The notes beneath the pieces were generated by a model. It was not told the origin of the DNA, made no database searches, and saw only the letters and a program-made list of their open reading frames with translations. Made by a program: the position numbers and the translations under genes. DNA of 64,000 nt from Bacillus atrophaeus. Its GTDB lineage: Bacteria > Bacillota > Bacilli > Bacillales > Bacillaceae. The stretch is from contig NZ_LSBB01000001.1 of the NCBI RefSeq assembly GCF_001584335.1, positions 744,001 through 808,000 on the forward strand. Direction: 5' to 3'. Of the stretch, positions 29,124 through 38,169 are shown piece after piece (the first letter of the stretch is position 1; the number at the start of each line of letters is the position of its first letter).

Positions 29124-29137
29124 TAAGTGAAAAAAAC
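29124..29137 (-). promoter_or_regulatory. Candidate SigO promoter element of yvrJ
   Basis: Exact copy of the 14-base element found upstream of oxdC, 39 bases before the yvrJ start codon. Confidence 0.45.
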
Positions 29138-29250
29138 AATTGAAATCGTAAACCCTATTAAAAATTTTCAGCGGGTGATGCCCTTAGGCTGATAGTAGTA
29201 GTTTACTTTTTTTTGCTTTCTTTCATTTAATTTAAATAGGAGGCGGTTTT

Positions 29251-29823
29251 ATGGACTATCAAATTCTGTTACGGTCAAAATGTAAGGAAATCATGAAACA
29301 CCCCATTGTAAAGCATTTTTTGAGCAATCCACAGCATTATCGCTTGTTTAAAAATGTAATGGAAAATTCCAATGAGAAGGATGCGGAATCGCTCGACGCA
29401 AAGTTCAAGCAATTTTACAAAGAAATTCGTATTATCAAATATATGAATTCTATGATCCGCATCTTTTCGATCGACTTTGACAAACGCATTCGAAAAAATC
29501 AAAACCGTTATCCGCTGACTGTCGACCATCCTGAGGCTGGGGAGCGGCTGCCAGTACAAGGGGGAAATGATGCCTATGAGGAATTTTTGAATCTTGAAGA
29601 GGATTTAGGCCAGCATATTCAAGATCAAAATCTTTATCAGGCCATTCAGGGGCTGACTGAAAAACAAAAAAGCGTATTAACAAAAATTTATGTTCATGGG
29701 GCTGCCATGCAAGAAATCGCCGACTCATTGGGAGAATCCCGCCAAAACATCTCGAATATTCATAAGAAAGGGCTGGAGAATATCAGAAAACAGATGGCGG
29801 CGCTAGAAAAGGGGGAGAAATAA
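29251..29823 (+). CDS. sigO: RNA polymerase sigma factor SigO
   Basis: A 190-residue sigma-70-family protein that carries region 4. The C-terminal helix-turn-helix QEIADSLGESRQNISNIHKK recognises the -35 box. The usual region 2 core is missing or divergent, and this is supplied in trans by RsoA. Known in B. subtilis as YvrI, active at low pH. TAGGAGG precedes the ATG. Co-transcribed with rsoA, three bases downstream. Confidence 0.92.
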   Translation: MDYQILLRSKCKEIMKHPIVKHFLSNPQHYRLFKNVMENSNEKDAESLDAKFKQFYKEIRIIKYMNSMIRIFSIDFDKRIRKNQNRYPLTVDHPEAGERLPVQGGNDAYEEFLNLEEDLGQHIQDQNLYQAIQGLTEKQKSVLTKIYVHGAAMQEIADSLGESRQNISNIHKKGLENIRKQMAALEKGEK

Positions 29824-29826
29824 GCT

Positions 29827-30060
29827 GTGAGCCGGTTGCATGAGAACCATAACAACAAAACAGATGCAGAAGAAATAGAAAGACTGATCGCAGGATTTTC
29901 ACCGATGATTAAAAAGAAATTGAGGAATACATCCTTTCAGGAAAGAGAAGATTTGGAACAGGAGCTGAAAATCAAAATATTTGAAAAGGCGGACATGCTG
30001 CTTTGTCAGGAGGTCCCGGGGTTTTGGGAATTTATTATAGAATATATGGAAGAAAACTGA
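29827..30060 (+). CDS. rsoA: Sigma-O co-factor RsoA (sigma region 2-like)
   Basis: A 77-residue protein resembling sigma region 2 (REDLEQELKIKIFEKAD, RNA polymerase core-binding helix), needed together with SigO for promoter opening. The GTG start lies immediately behind the sigO stop, indicating coupled 1:1 synthesis of the two halves. Confidence 0.9.
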   Translation: MSRLHENHNNKTDAEEIERLIAGFSPMIKKKLRNTSFQEREDLEQELKIKIFEKADMLLCQEVPGFWEFIIEYMEEN

Positions 30061-30183
30061 TTTCAACTGATTTTTTCTCGTTTTCGGAAAAACTTGGCTG
30101 ATGCGCGGTTCTCGTTTTTCTTTCCAATTCTCCACCATATAATGATATGATGAAAAAAAGACAGAAAGAGAGGAAAGTGGGAA

Positions 30184-30903
30184 GTGGAAAAAGCTTCAAT
30201 TTTGATCGTAGATGATGAGAATGCCATTGTAGATATGGTCAAACGCGTTCTCGATAAAGAAGGATTTCAAAACGTGATGACAGCGGGAAGCGCCGAAGAA
30301 GCCATCCCAATCGTCAAGAAGGAAAAAATAGACCTTCTGGTGCTGGACGTCATGATGGATGGAATGTCCGGTTTTGAGGCATGCGCCGCGATCCGTGAGT
30401 ATTCCGAGGCGCCGATTTTCTTCCTGACAGCCAAGACCTCCGACACGGATAAGCTGTCAGGCTTTGCCTCAGGAGCCGATGATTATATTACAAAACCCTT
30501 TAATCCGCTTGAATTAGTGGCGCGGATCAGGGCGCATTTGAAACGGACGTATAAACAGGAAGACGGGCGCTCAAGCACGCCGTATGCATATGAGCATTTT
30601 ACATTTTACCCTCAATTTGCCGAGTTAATTGTAGGCGGGAAAGTCGTCAGCTGCTCCGCTCAGCTTTTGCAGCTTCTCCAGTATTTTTGCGACCATCCCA
30701 ATGTTGTGTTGTCAAAGGATCAAATCTATGAAAAAGTATGGGGCTATCCTTCATATGGAGATAACAATACGGTCATGGTCCATGTCCGCAAGCTGAGAGA
30801 AAAAATAGAACGCGACGCCAGTGATCCGGAATATATTGTGACAGTCCGCGGCCTTGGCTACCGATTCATTCCGAATCCGGAAGAAAACGGCAAACAATCA
30901 TGA
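30184..30903 (+). CDS. yvrH: Two-component response regulator YvrH
   Basis: A 239-residue OmpR/PhoB-type regulator. The receiver domain is at 1-120 with the phospho-acceptor Asp in LLVLDVMMDG near residue 53 and a Lys in ITKPFNP. The winged-helix DNA-binding domain is at 140-235 (MVHVRKLREKIE, GLGYRF). GTG start after GAGGAAAG. Overlaps the kinase gene by four bases. In B. subtilis, YvrGH affects wall-related genes including lia and sigO-linked functions. Confidence 0.92.
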   Translation: MEKASILIVDDENAIVDMVKRVLDKEGFQNVMTAGSAEEAIPIVKKEKIDLLVLDVMMDGMSGFEACAAIREYSEAPIFFLTAKTSDTDKLSGFASGADDYITKPFNPLELVARIRAHLKRTYKQEDGRSSTPYAYEHFTFYPQFAELIVGGKVVSCSAQLLQLLQYFCDHPNVVLSKDQIYEKVWGYPSYGDNNTVMVHVRKLREKIERDASDPEYIVTVRGLGYRFIPNPEENGKQS

Positions 30904-32642
30904 GAATGAGAGGGAAATTTCTGCTGCATTTTTTCGGACAAATGCTGCTTATTCTTCTTCTTGTAACAGTGATGGCCGTGTCTTCCTTTTTTTATTTGGA
31001 TTGGCGTTTCAGCGAAGCGGAATCCAATTCGGGACTTACGAAAGCAACGCCTGATACCTTCGAGTCATGGCTGGATAAAACGTCAGACGGTTCATGGGAT
31101 GTAGATGATTTCCTGAAAAAGTCGGTGAAAAAGCAGCGGGGCTGGCTGCAGATTATCAATGATGATGAAAAAACGGATTACGCCTACCGCGTGCCTAAAG
31201 ACGTTCCAAGCAGTTACAGCAAAAAAGAGCTCTTATCCATATATGAAAACAGGAAATTTGGGAACTACAAGCTGAATTACTGGACGGTCACGATTGAAGA
31301 CGATACGTATCTCATTTTATTTGGCTGGAAATCAGAAAGTGAACAGCTGCTGACCTATATAGAAAATCAGGAAAAACCGATCGATTCGCTCAAGGACTAT
31401 AAAGACAGCACGAAAGACTGCATCAAGCAGGAAAAAGGGGCTGTCTATCTCTTGAATGATGACGGCAAGCTCATTGACAGCTTAAACAGCACAAAAAGTG
31501 AAAGGGACAGCCTGAATGAGCTGGAACTGTTGAAATACAACTCTGCGCCCTGGAACTACAAGCGGGAAATCTCATTTAAGAGAATTGACGAATCAAGATG
31601 GATGGTAGCTTCTGTACCGAATCCTGTTTACATTCCCGATCACGAATTTAATAAGTCATTTTTAAAATTTGCGTTGAAAGCCCTGTTCCTCATTATGGGT
31701 GCATTGGTGTTCATGCTATGTTTAATGACGATTTATTATTCCTTCAGATTCGGCCTGCCGATCCTGCACACGATCAAATGGCTTGTGAATCTATCAAAAG
31801 GACGGCTGGAAGAACCAAGAAACCGAAAAGGGCGGCCTGTCAGCAAAAATAAAAAGGGTAAAACAAAACAGCCGTACCGTTTCTTCGGGGAGATTTTCGA
31901 ATCAATGGACCAGCTGACAGAAACTTTGAAAAGAGACAAGAAAAACAGGGAAAAAATTCAGACTACAAGAGAAGAATGGATTGCGGGCCTCTCTCACGAT
32001 TTAAAAACACCGCTCAGCACAATTTACGGCTATAGTATGATGCTCGAATCAAAACAATACGACTGGTCGGCTGAAGAGGTGAAAGAAATCGGGCATGTCG
32101 TCAGGGAAAAATCAGAATACATGTCAAAGCTGATCGAGGACCTAAATTTAACCTATCGTCTGAAAAATGCCGCTCTGCCGATGAATAGACAGTTGATCAA
32201 TGTGGTTCCATTCTTCCGAAATGTCATTGAGGATTTTAAGAAAAATCCGTTTTCAGAAGGTTATGATGTCTCTTTTGTTTCAGGGGAGCAGAATATCCGT
32301 TTTCCGATTGATGAAGGCTGGTTTCGGCGTATTTTAGAGAACCTTCTTGCAAATGCGGTGAAGCATAATGATAAAGGTACGGCGATTCAAGTGATATTGG
32401 AGGATTCTAAGGAACATCTCTCATTGAAAGTAAAAGATAATGGCAAAGGGATGGACGAAGAGACCATTACCAACTTGTTTAACCGTTATTACAGAGGAAC
32501 GAATACAAAAGATTCAACAGCCGGAACCGGGCTGGGTCTCGCGATTGCCAAGGAGCTGGTGCATCTTCATAACGGAACCATTCATGTGAACAGCAGAATG
32601 AGGATCGGCACTGTCATCACGCTCTTATTCCAAAAAGAGTAA
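30900..32642 (+). CDS. yvrG: Two-component sensor histidine kinase YvrG
   Basis: A 580-residue membrane kinase. Helix at 8-30, a roughly 220-residue extracellular sensor, second helix near 260-285, a Lys/Arg-rich linker, the dimerisation box with phospho-His in LSHDLKTPLSTIYG, and an ATPase domain (N box ENLLANAVKHN, G boxes DNGKGM and GTGLGLAIAKEL). The ATG overlaps the yvrH stop. The extracellular domain is not a recognised PAS or Cache fold by eye. Confidence 0.92.
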   Translation: MRMRGKFLLHFFGQMLLILLLVTVMAVSSFFYLDWRFSEAESNSGLTKATPDTFESWLDKTSDGSWDVDDFLKKSVKKQRGWLQIINDDEKTDYAYRVPKDVPSSYSKKELLSIYENRKFGNYKLNYWTVTIEDDTYLILFGWKSESEQLLTYIENQEKPIDSLKDYKDSTKDCIKQEKGAVYLLNDDGKLIDSLNSTKSERDSLNELELLKYNSAPWNYKREISFKRIDESRWMVASVPNPVYIPDHEFNKSFLKFALKALFLIMGALVFMLCLMTIYYSFRFGLPILHTIKWLVNLSKGRLEEPRNRKGRPVSKNKKGKTKQPYRFFGEIFESMDQLTETLKRDKKNREKIQTTREEWIAGLSHDLKTPLSTIYGYSMMLESKQYDWSAEEVKEIGHVVREKSEYMSKLIEDLNLTYRLKNAALPMNRQLINVVPFFRNVIEDFKKNPFSEGYDVSFVSGEQNIRFPIDEGWFRRILENLLANAVKHNDKGTAIQVILEDSKEHLSLKVKDNGKGMDEETITNLFNRYYRGTNTKDSTAGTGLGLAIAKELVHLHNGTIHVNSRMRIGTVITLLFQKE

Positions 32643-32719
32643 AGCAGGGATCTGTTTCAGGCGCCTCTTTGCAGGGAATAACAAAAGCACAACAAACCAG
32701 CAGAGAGGTGTTTTTTATA

Positions 32720-33598
32720 ATGGAAGCTGTTTTAGAAGCTGACACAAGGGCTGTAATTGGAGAAGGCCCATTATGGGACGAGGAGAAAAAGTGCTTGTAC
32801 TGGGTGGATATTTTGGGAAGCCGGCTCCATGTGTTCGATCCCGCAGAAAAAGAAAATCATACTGTATCATTCAAATCTTTTGTAACATCGCTTGCTAAGT
32901 ATTCAAGTGATGAGCTGATCATGACAATGAAAGACGGTTTTTACCTTTATCACCTTCGGGAGAATAAACTCACTCCGATCAAGCAGCCGGAAGATATGGA
33001 CAAAAGCCTTCGTTTTAATGATGGAAAGTGTGATCCGTCAGGAAGGCTGTGGGCAGGAACGACAAGCATGGAAGGAAAACAGGAAGCAGCTTCGTTTTAC
33101 CGTTTGGAGGCAGACGGCGGGCTTGTAAAGATTAAAGACAATGTATCAACATCAAACGGTCTGGATTGGGACCGAAAACGTCAGCTGATGTATTATATTG
33201 ACACACCGACACAGGAGATTGTTTGTTATCAATACGATCCTGACAGCGGTGATGTGTCAAATCCGGAAACAGTTTATCGCTTCCAAGAATCTGACGGCTC
33301 GCCGGATGGGATGACGATCGACCGTGATGGTATGCTTTGGGTTGCATTGTTTGGCGGGGGCAGGGTCGCTAAAATTGATCCGTTCCAAAAAAAGTGGATT
33401 GATTCGATCATGGTTCCCGCCAAATATGTGACATGCTGCGCGTTCGGCGGTGAAGATTTAAAAACCCTCTATATTACGACGGCGACAGAGCAGATGACGG
33501 AAACCGAAAGATACAATCAGCCTCATGCGGGCGGCCTGTTTTCCGTTCGGCTTACAACTGGCGGATATGTCCCGGCGCCATTCTCAGGTACACTATAA
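32720..33598 (+). CDS. yvrE: SMP-30/gluconolactonase-family protein YvrE
   Basis: A 292-residue six-bladed propeller lactonase. Metal-ligand motifs of the family are visible: Glu in IGEGPLWD, Asn in STSNGLDWD, Asp in SPDGMTID. Probably hydrolyses a sugar lactone; substrate unknown. ATG 32720 follows AGAGAGGTG and gives the length of the B. subtilis protein. A frame extension back to 32669 has no ribosome binding site. Confidence 0.9.
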   Translation: MEAVLEADTRAVIGEGPLWDEEKKCLYWVDILGSRLHVFDPAEKENHTVSFKSFVTSLAKYSSDELIMTMKDGFYLYHLRENKLTPIKQPEDMDKSLRFNDGKCDPSGRLWAGTTSMEGKQEAASFYRLEADGGLVKIKDNVSTSNGLDWDRKRQLMYYIDTPTQEIVCYQYDPDSGDVSNPETVYRFQESDGSPDGMTIDRDGMLWVALFGGGRVAKIDPFQKKWIDSIMVPAKYVTCCAFGGEDLKTLYITTATEQMTETERYNQPHAGGLFSVRLTTGGYVPAPFSGTL

Positions 33599-33599
33599 G

Positions 33600-33633
33600 T
33601 AAAAAACGCACCCCGAGCAGGGTGCGTTTTTTA
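33600..33633. terminator. Bidirectional terminator between yvrE and yvrD
   Basis: AAAAAACGCACCC and GGGTGCGTTTTTT pair over 13 bp with a six-base loop, between two convergent genes. Confidence 0.9.
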
Positions 33634-33637
33634 TCGT

Positions 33638-34429
33638 TTAAATGGACCGGATAATCCCGCCCTCTACGCGCTGGGACGTTCCGTTGATTGCTGAAGCTGC
33701 ATCCGAAGCCAAAAAGACAATCGTATTGGCGACTTCTTCGGCAGTCGCATAGCGCTGGATAAGTGATGTCGGTTCATTCACTTTAAAATAATCTTTTACA
33801 AATGTATTGGTGTCCTGTCCTTCAGCCTTTGCTGCCCCTTCCATGTAGGAGGCCACGCCTTCTGTCCAAGTAGGGCCCGGAAGCACTGAATTAACGGTCA
33901 CATTTGTGCCTTTTGTCATTTCAGCCATCCCTCTGGACAAGCTGATTAACGCTGTTTTGGTCATGGAATACGGAATCATTTGCGGAAGCGGTTTGACCCC
34001 CGCTTCACTCGCGATATTCAGGATACGCCCGCTGTTTGCAGCAAGCATCTTTGGAAGGAAATGCCGGTTCAAACGGACCGCGCTCATCACATTCACCTCA
34101 AAATATTGATGCCACTCCTCATCCGTCACCTCTGCAAAATCCTTCACTTCAAAAAATCCGAGGTTATTGACAAGAATATCAACTTCGCCGATTTGATTGA
34201 CTTGTTCAATGAAGTCTTTTGCTTCAGCAGGATTGGACAAATCGGCGGCGATTCCGTAAACCGTTCCGTATGAAACAAGCTCTTCTGCCGCACGCTTAGC
34301 TGTTTCTTCTTTTCGCCCGTTCACGATCACCGCCGCACCTTCTTGCAAAAAGCTTTTCGCTGCGGCTTTGCCGATGCCGGATGTCGAGCCTGTTACGACA
34401 ACAAGCTTATTGTTTAATTGTAAATCCAT
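33638..34429 (-). CDS. yvrD: Short-chain dehydrogenase/reductase YvrD
   Basis: A 263-residue classical SDR. The NAD(P)-binding TGSTSGIGKA lies near residue 13 and NNLG near 89. The catalytic Ser lies in NIASEAG, and Tyr-x3-Lys is YSMTK near 157-161. An Arg after the glycine motif (VNGRKEE) suggests NADPH preference. Substrate unknown. ATG 34429 follows AAGGAA at seven bases. Monocistronic; a cobalamin riboswitch lies divergent upstream. Confidence 0.9.
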   Translation of the reverse strand: MDLQLNNKLVVVTGSTSGIGKAAAKSFLQEGAAVIVNGRKEETAKRAAEELVSYGTVYGIAADLSNPAEAKDFIEQVNQIGEVDILVNNLGFFEVKDFAEVTDEEWHQYFEVNVMSAVRLNRHFLPKMLAANSGRILNIASEAGVKPLPQMIPYSMTKTALISLSRGMAEMTKGTNVTVNSVLPGPTWTEGVASYMEGAAKAEGQDTNTFVKDYFKVNEPTSLIQRYATAEEVANTIVFLASDAASAINGTSQRVEGGIIRSI

Positions 34430-34565
34430 CAAATCATTCCTTTTTCACAATAATGGTACTTAGTATACAGGATGAATTTTAGTGTTTACGAGAATTTTGC
34501 TTTCATACATACAAGGAGCTTGAAAAGCCAATGATATCACGTATACAAGCCTCACAGACTTATAG

Positions 34566-34571
34566 TATAAT
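34566..34571 (+). promoter_or_regulatory. -10 box of the B12 operon promoter
   Basis: TATAAT at 34566-34571 with a weak TATACA -35 box 18 bases upstream, about 25 bases before the riboswitch aptamer. Confidence 0.5.
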
Positions 34572-34589
34572 TACTCCGAAAAAAGGATA

Positions 34590-34735
34590 CGAATGTCAAA
34601 TGGGTGCCGGTACGTGAAAATAGCCGGCTTAATAGGGAAACCGGTCGAAGCCGGTGCGGTCCCGCCACTGTAATTGGCCTTTGCGCCAAAAGCCAGGATA
34701 CCTGCCTGTTTGATCAACACGTAGTCTGCGAGGAC
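34590..34735 (+). ncRNA. Cobalamin riboswitch
   Basis: The hallmarks of the AdoCbl class are present in order: GGTGCCGG, TTAATAGGGAA, GCCGGTGCGGTCCCGCCACTG and the B12 box AGCCAGGATACCTGCC. It controls the btuFCD-yvqK operon. Ends are approximate. Confidence 0.95.
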
Positions 34736-34745
34736 AGATGATGTG

Positions 34746-34801
34746 TAAACAATGCTTATTTGTTGTTTACTGCATCTTTACCGTCGTAGAGATGCTTTTT
34801 T
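34746..34801 (+). terminator. Cobalamin-riboswitch expression platform
   Basis: Two successive hairpins: GTAAACAA/TTGTTTAC (34746-34770), then the terminator GCATCTTTAC/GTAGAGATGC (34772-34795, one wobble) with six T. Coenzyme B12 binding is expected to favour the terminator. Confidence 0.8.
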
Positions 34802-34825
34802 AATACATCCACAGGAGGAAGTTAT

Positions 34826-35779
34826 ATGAAAAAGTTCGCGGGGATATGGACAGCGCTTGTCTTGACAGCCGTTTTGATGACGGGTTGCAGCGGAGCTGAC
34901 AGCCAAAGCGGCTCCAAGGCAAAACAGGAGCCAGGATCTTCTGAAGCGTTCCCGGTTAAAATTGATGATGCCTCAAAACAAGACGTCACCATCAAAACAG
35001 AACCGAAAAAAATTGTCTCTCTTATGCCGAGCAACACAGAAATTACATATGCCCTCGGGCTGGGTGACAAGGTAATCGGCGTTACGAAAAACGATACCTA
35101 TCCGAAAGAAGTCAAAAAGGTTGAAAAGGTCGGAGATATGAACGTTAATGTCGAGAAAGTCATTTCTCTCAAGCCAGACCTTGTCCTTGCCCATGAATCG
35201 GCGATATCAAGCTCTGCGGACGCTATGAAACAGTTGAAAGACGCGGGTATCACCGTCTTGACCGTAAATGACGCACAATCGTTTCAAGAGGTATACCAAT
35301 CAATTGAAATGATAGGGGAAGCAACCGGTGCTGAAGATAAGGCTGAAAAACTAATCAGCAGTATGAAGTCAGACTTGCAGGAGATTAAAGACAAAGCGAA
35401 AACCATTTCTGAAAAGGATGAAAAAACGGTATTTGTCGAGGTGTCTCCTGCCCCAGAAATCTATACCACGGGAAAAGACACGTTTATGAATGAAATGCTG
35501 AATGTCATCCACGCGAAAAATGCAGCATCTGGCCAAACCGGCTGGGTGCAAATGACAGATGAAGCGATCGTTAAGCTGAACCCTGACGCGATCGTCACAG
35601 CTGACGGAGAAAAAGCGGCAGATGTGGAAAAACGCGATGGCTGGAATGTGATAAATGCAGTGAAGCATCATAACGTTTATAATGTTGATCCTGATCTGGT
35701 TACACGTTCCGGCCCCCGCTTAATTGAAGGGGTCGAAGAACTTGCGGAAAGCATTTACCCTGACACGTTTACAAAATAA
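34826..35779 (+). CDS. btuF: Cobalamin-binding lipoprotein BtuF (YvrC)
   Basis: A 317-residue class III binding protein with lipobox VLMTGC, two lobes and a helical backbone. It has LGLGDKVIGVTKNDTYP and SLKPDLVLAHESAIS, typical of BtuF/FepB. The riboswitch in front identifies cobalamins or cobinamide as substrate. ACAGGAGG precedes the ATG. Its last codons overlap the btuC start. Confidence 0.92.
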   Translation: MKKFAGIWTALVLTAVLMTGCSGADSQSGSKAKQEPGSSEAFPVKIDDASKQDVTIKTEPKKIVSLMPSNTEITYALGLGDKVIGVTKNDTYPKEVKKVEKVGDMNVNVEKVISLKPDLVLAHESAISSSADAMKQLKDAGITVLTVNDAQSFQEVYQSIEMIGEATGAEDKAEKLISSMKSDLQEIKDKAKTISEKDEKTVFVEVSPAPEIYTTGKDTFMNEMLNVIHAKNAASGQTGWVQMTDEAIVKLNPDAIVTADGEKAADVEKRDGWNVINAVKHHNVYNVDPDLVTRSGPRLIEGVEELAESIYPDTFTK

Positions 35780-36806
35780 TCGCTTCGCAGCGTATATGAT
35801 CAGCCTGCTGTTTCTGGCCGGCAGTATATTGATGGGAATCTCTATCGGCAGTTTAGAGATTCCCGTTTCTGTCATTCTTCGTATTTTTTGGCATGAAGGG
35901 TTGGGGGGTGCGGCAGGTTCATATGATCCGATGTATACCAATATTATGATGAACATCCGTCTGCCGAGAGTCGTGCTGGCAGCGCTTGTCGGTGCTGCTC
36001 TTTCATTAGCCGGCGCAGCTTTTCAAGGGCTTCTGAAAAATCCCCTTGCTGATCCCTACACATTGGGCGTCTCATCAGGAGCTTCCGCCGGTGCGGTGAT
36101 GACATTGTTTTTCGGTTTGCAGCTTCCTATGATCGGCGGCTTTACACTGCCGGTTATAAGTGTCGCGGCTGCATTGGCGACCATGTTAACCGTTCTCTCC
36201 TTCAGCCGGCTTATCCATGATTCCATGTCCGTTTCAACTCTCATTCTGACCGGGATCATCACAAACTCATTTCTGGGCGCTCTGATCTCGCTTGTGATTG
36301 CTCTGACGGGGGATGACCTGCTTCCGATTGTCCATTGGCTGCTTGGAAGTGTGTCGATGCGGGGCTGGCGCTATGTGATCTTATTCCTGCCTTTTTTTCT
36401 GACAGGAGCGGTGTTATTGATCCTTAATGGAAGAGAGCTGAATGTCATGACATATGGAGAGGATAAGGCCAGAATGCTCGGTGTCAGCGTTCAGCGGAGA
36501 AAAATCATCATATTGATTGCCGGCTCCCTTCTGACGGGGAGCGCTGTCGCTGTATCGGGGACGATCGGCTTTGTCGGCCTGGTTATTCCGCATATTACAA
36601 GGCTGATCTGGGGAACTGACCACCGGCATTTGCTTCCGCTGTCTGCTTTGATCGGCGCGGGTTTTCTCGTTCTTGCTGATGTGGTCTCACGGACTTTAAT
36701 TGAGCCAGTTGAGCTGCCTATCGGAATTATGACAGCTTTGGCCGGGGCTCCGGTCTTCGCACTCATTCTTTTACGCCAGCATCGCGGAGGAAAAACGCAT
36801 GATTAA
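35742..36806 (+). CDS. btuC: Cobalamin ABC transporter permease BtuC (YvrB)
   Basis: A 354-residue FecCD-type permease with about ten helices. It has IRLPRVVLAALVGAALSLAG, KNPLADPYTLGVSSG and GLVIPHITRLIWG (coupling loop). The start is uncertain: TTG 35742 follows AAGGGG at nine bases and gives a 38-base overlap with btuF. TTG 35724 lacks a ribosome binding site. The stop overlaps btuD by eight bases. Confidence 0.88.
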   Translation: MRKAFTLTRLQNNRFAAYMISLLFLAGSILMGISIGSLEIPVSVILRIFWHEGLGGAAGSYDPMYTNIMMNIRLPRVVLAALVGAALSLAGAAFQGLLKNPLADPYTLGVSSGASAGAVMTLFFGLQLPMIGGFTLPVISVAAALATMLTVLSFSRLIHDSMSVSTLILTGIITNSFLGALISLVIALTGDDLLPIVHWLLGSVSMRGWRYVILFLPFFLTGAVLLILNGRELNVMTYGEDKARMLGVSVQRRKIIILIAGSLLTGSAVAVSGTIGFVGLVIPHITRLIWGTDHRHLLPLSALIGAGFLVLADVVSRTLIEPVELPIGIMTALAGAPVFALILLRQHRGGKTHD

Positions 36807-38142
36807 AGTATGTAACCTGTCGGGAGGATATGGAAGCCAGCGTATCATAAAGAATATAAGTTTCTCTGTTGAAAAAGGCGAATTTCTCGGCATTCTTGGT
36901 CCTAATGGCAGCGGAAAAACAACACTTTTAAATGCAATGGCAGGCACTCTGCCGGCGGCGGAAGGGTCCGTTCATCTGGCCGGAAAGCCTGTTGCGCGGT
37001 ACAAACCGAAAGAGCTCGCGCAAATCATGGCGGTTTTGCCGCAAAAAACGAGCCAAACCTTTACCTTCACCGTAAAAGAAACCGTTTCGTTCGGCAGATA
37101 CCCCTTTCAAAAAGGGTTATTCAGACAGATGGACGAAAAAGATGAAGCGATTGTTCAAGAAGTGATGGAGCAGACGGGGGTGGCCTTATTCGCGCAGAAG
37201 TCCATCCGTGATCTGAGCGGGGGAGAGCAGCAGCGGGTTTACTTGGCTCAGGCCTTGGCCCAACAGCCGGATGTTTTGTTGTTAGACGAACCGACCAATT
37301 TTCTTGATATGTCGTATCAAAAGGAATTGCTCGATTTAGTAAAGCGGCTTACGAGAGAAAAAGGGCTGGCTGCTGTCGGTATTTTTCACGATGTGAATGC
37401 GGCCAGTCTGTACTGTGACTGGTTGTTGTTTATGAAAAAAGGAACGGCGGGCCAAAAGCGAAAACCAGAGCACGCCATGACTGAACGGCAAATTAAAACG
37501 GTTTATGATACGGAAGTAAATACATTAGTCCATCATGAATCACCTAAACCGTTCATTGCCATAAAACCCGAGCAGCCAGTACTTAAGAGGCCTGAAATCA
37601 TACCCTTTGCATCTTTATTGAAATCGGAACGGGACTGCCTCCTCTTACAAACAGAGACGCCGCTCCGCGTGCTGTCCGCTTCCGGCATTGGGTCGGGTTT
37701 TTCATGGAGCCGGACATTTATACAAAAGCAGATGCCGGCCCATACGAAAGAAGAGTTAGCCGCTCTGCTGACGGCTGAGGGCTTTACTCTCCAAGAAACA
37801 TGCGCGATGGCTTCTGCTGACAAGCCTGGCCAGCCCGTATGCCGGACATTTGAAGATGGAGACCTGTCCGTTTGTATTTCCGTATCGTCCCATTTCACGA
37901 TTTGGATGTTCATAAATGGTTATCTTTCAGACGAAGCCTTTGTGCGTGCTGTAATGACAGCGGGAGAAGCCAGAGGAAAAGCCCTCGGCGCTGGTGAGCA
38001 AGCAGCGGATGGAGGCGTACTCATAGCGGCCTCTCAGGAAAACGGGCTTGCATCGAAAACAGCCGGCGAAGAGCGGCTCATGCAGTTGATCCGCTTTGGA
38101 GCAAACGAGTGTGTGAAAGAGGCGGTAAACAGGTTGAAATAA
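36799..38142 (+). CDS. btuD: Cobalamin ABC transporter ATPase fused to a CbiZ-like domain (YvrA/BtuD)
   Basis: A 447-residue fusion. Residues 1-255 form an ABC ATPase (Walker A GPNGSGKTT, signature LSGGEQQRVYLA, Walker B VLLLDEP, switch IFHDVNAA). Residues about 270-447 resemble CbiZ adenosylcobinamide amidohydrolase (RVLSASGIGSGFSWSRTF, IWMFINGYLSDEAFVRAV, DGGVLIAASQENG). CbiZ opens the nucleotide-loop amide so that incomplete corrinoids can be remodelled. Conservation of active-site residues cannot be judged by eye. The ATPase call is certain; the second domain is likely. Confidence 0.88.
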   Translation: MIKVCNLSGGYGSQRIIKNISFSVEKGEFLGILGPNGSGKTTLLNAMAGTLPAAEGSVHLAGKPVARYKPKELAQIMAVLPQKTSQTFTFTVKETVSFGRYPFQKGLFRQMDEKDEAIVQEVMEQTGVALFAQKSIRDLSGGEQQRVYLAQALAQQPDVLLLDEPTNFLDMSYQKELLDLVKRLTREKGLAAVGIFHDVNAASLYCDWLLFMKKGTAGQKRKPEHAMTERQIKTVYDTEVNTLVHHESPKPFIAIKPEQPVLKRPEIIPFASLLKSERDCLLLQTETPLRVLSASGIGSGFSWSRTFIQKQMPAHTKEELAALLTAEGFTLQETCAMASADKPGQPVCRTFEDGDLSVCISVSSHFTIWMFINGYLSDEAFVRAVMTAGEARGKALGAGEQAADGGVLIAASQENGLASKTAGEERLMQLIRFGANECVKEAVNRLK

Positions 38143-38169
38143 AAAAACGCTGAAAAGGTGGAATGCGTG

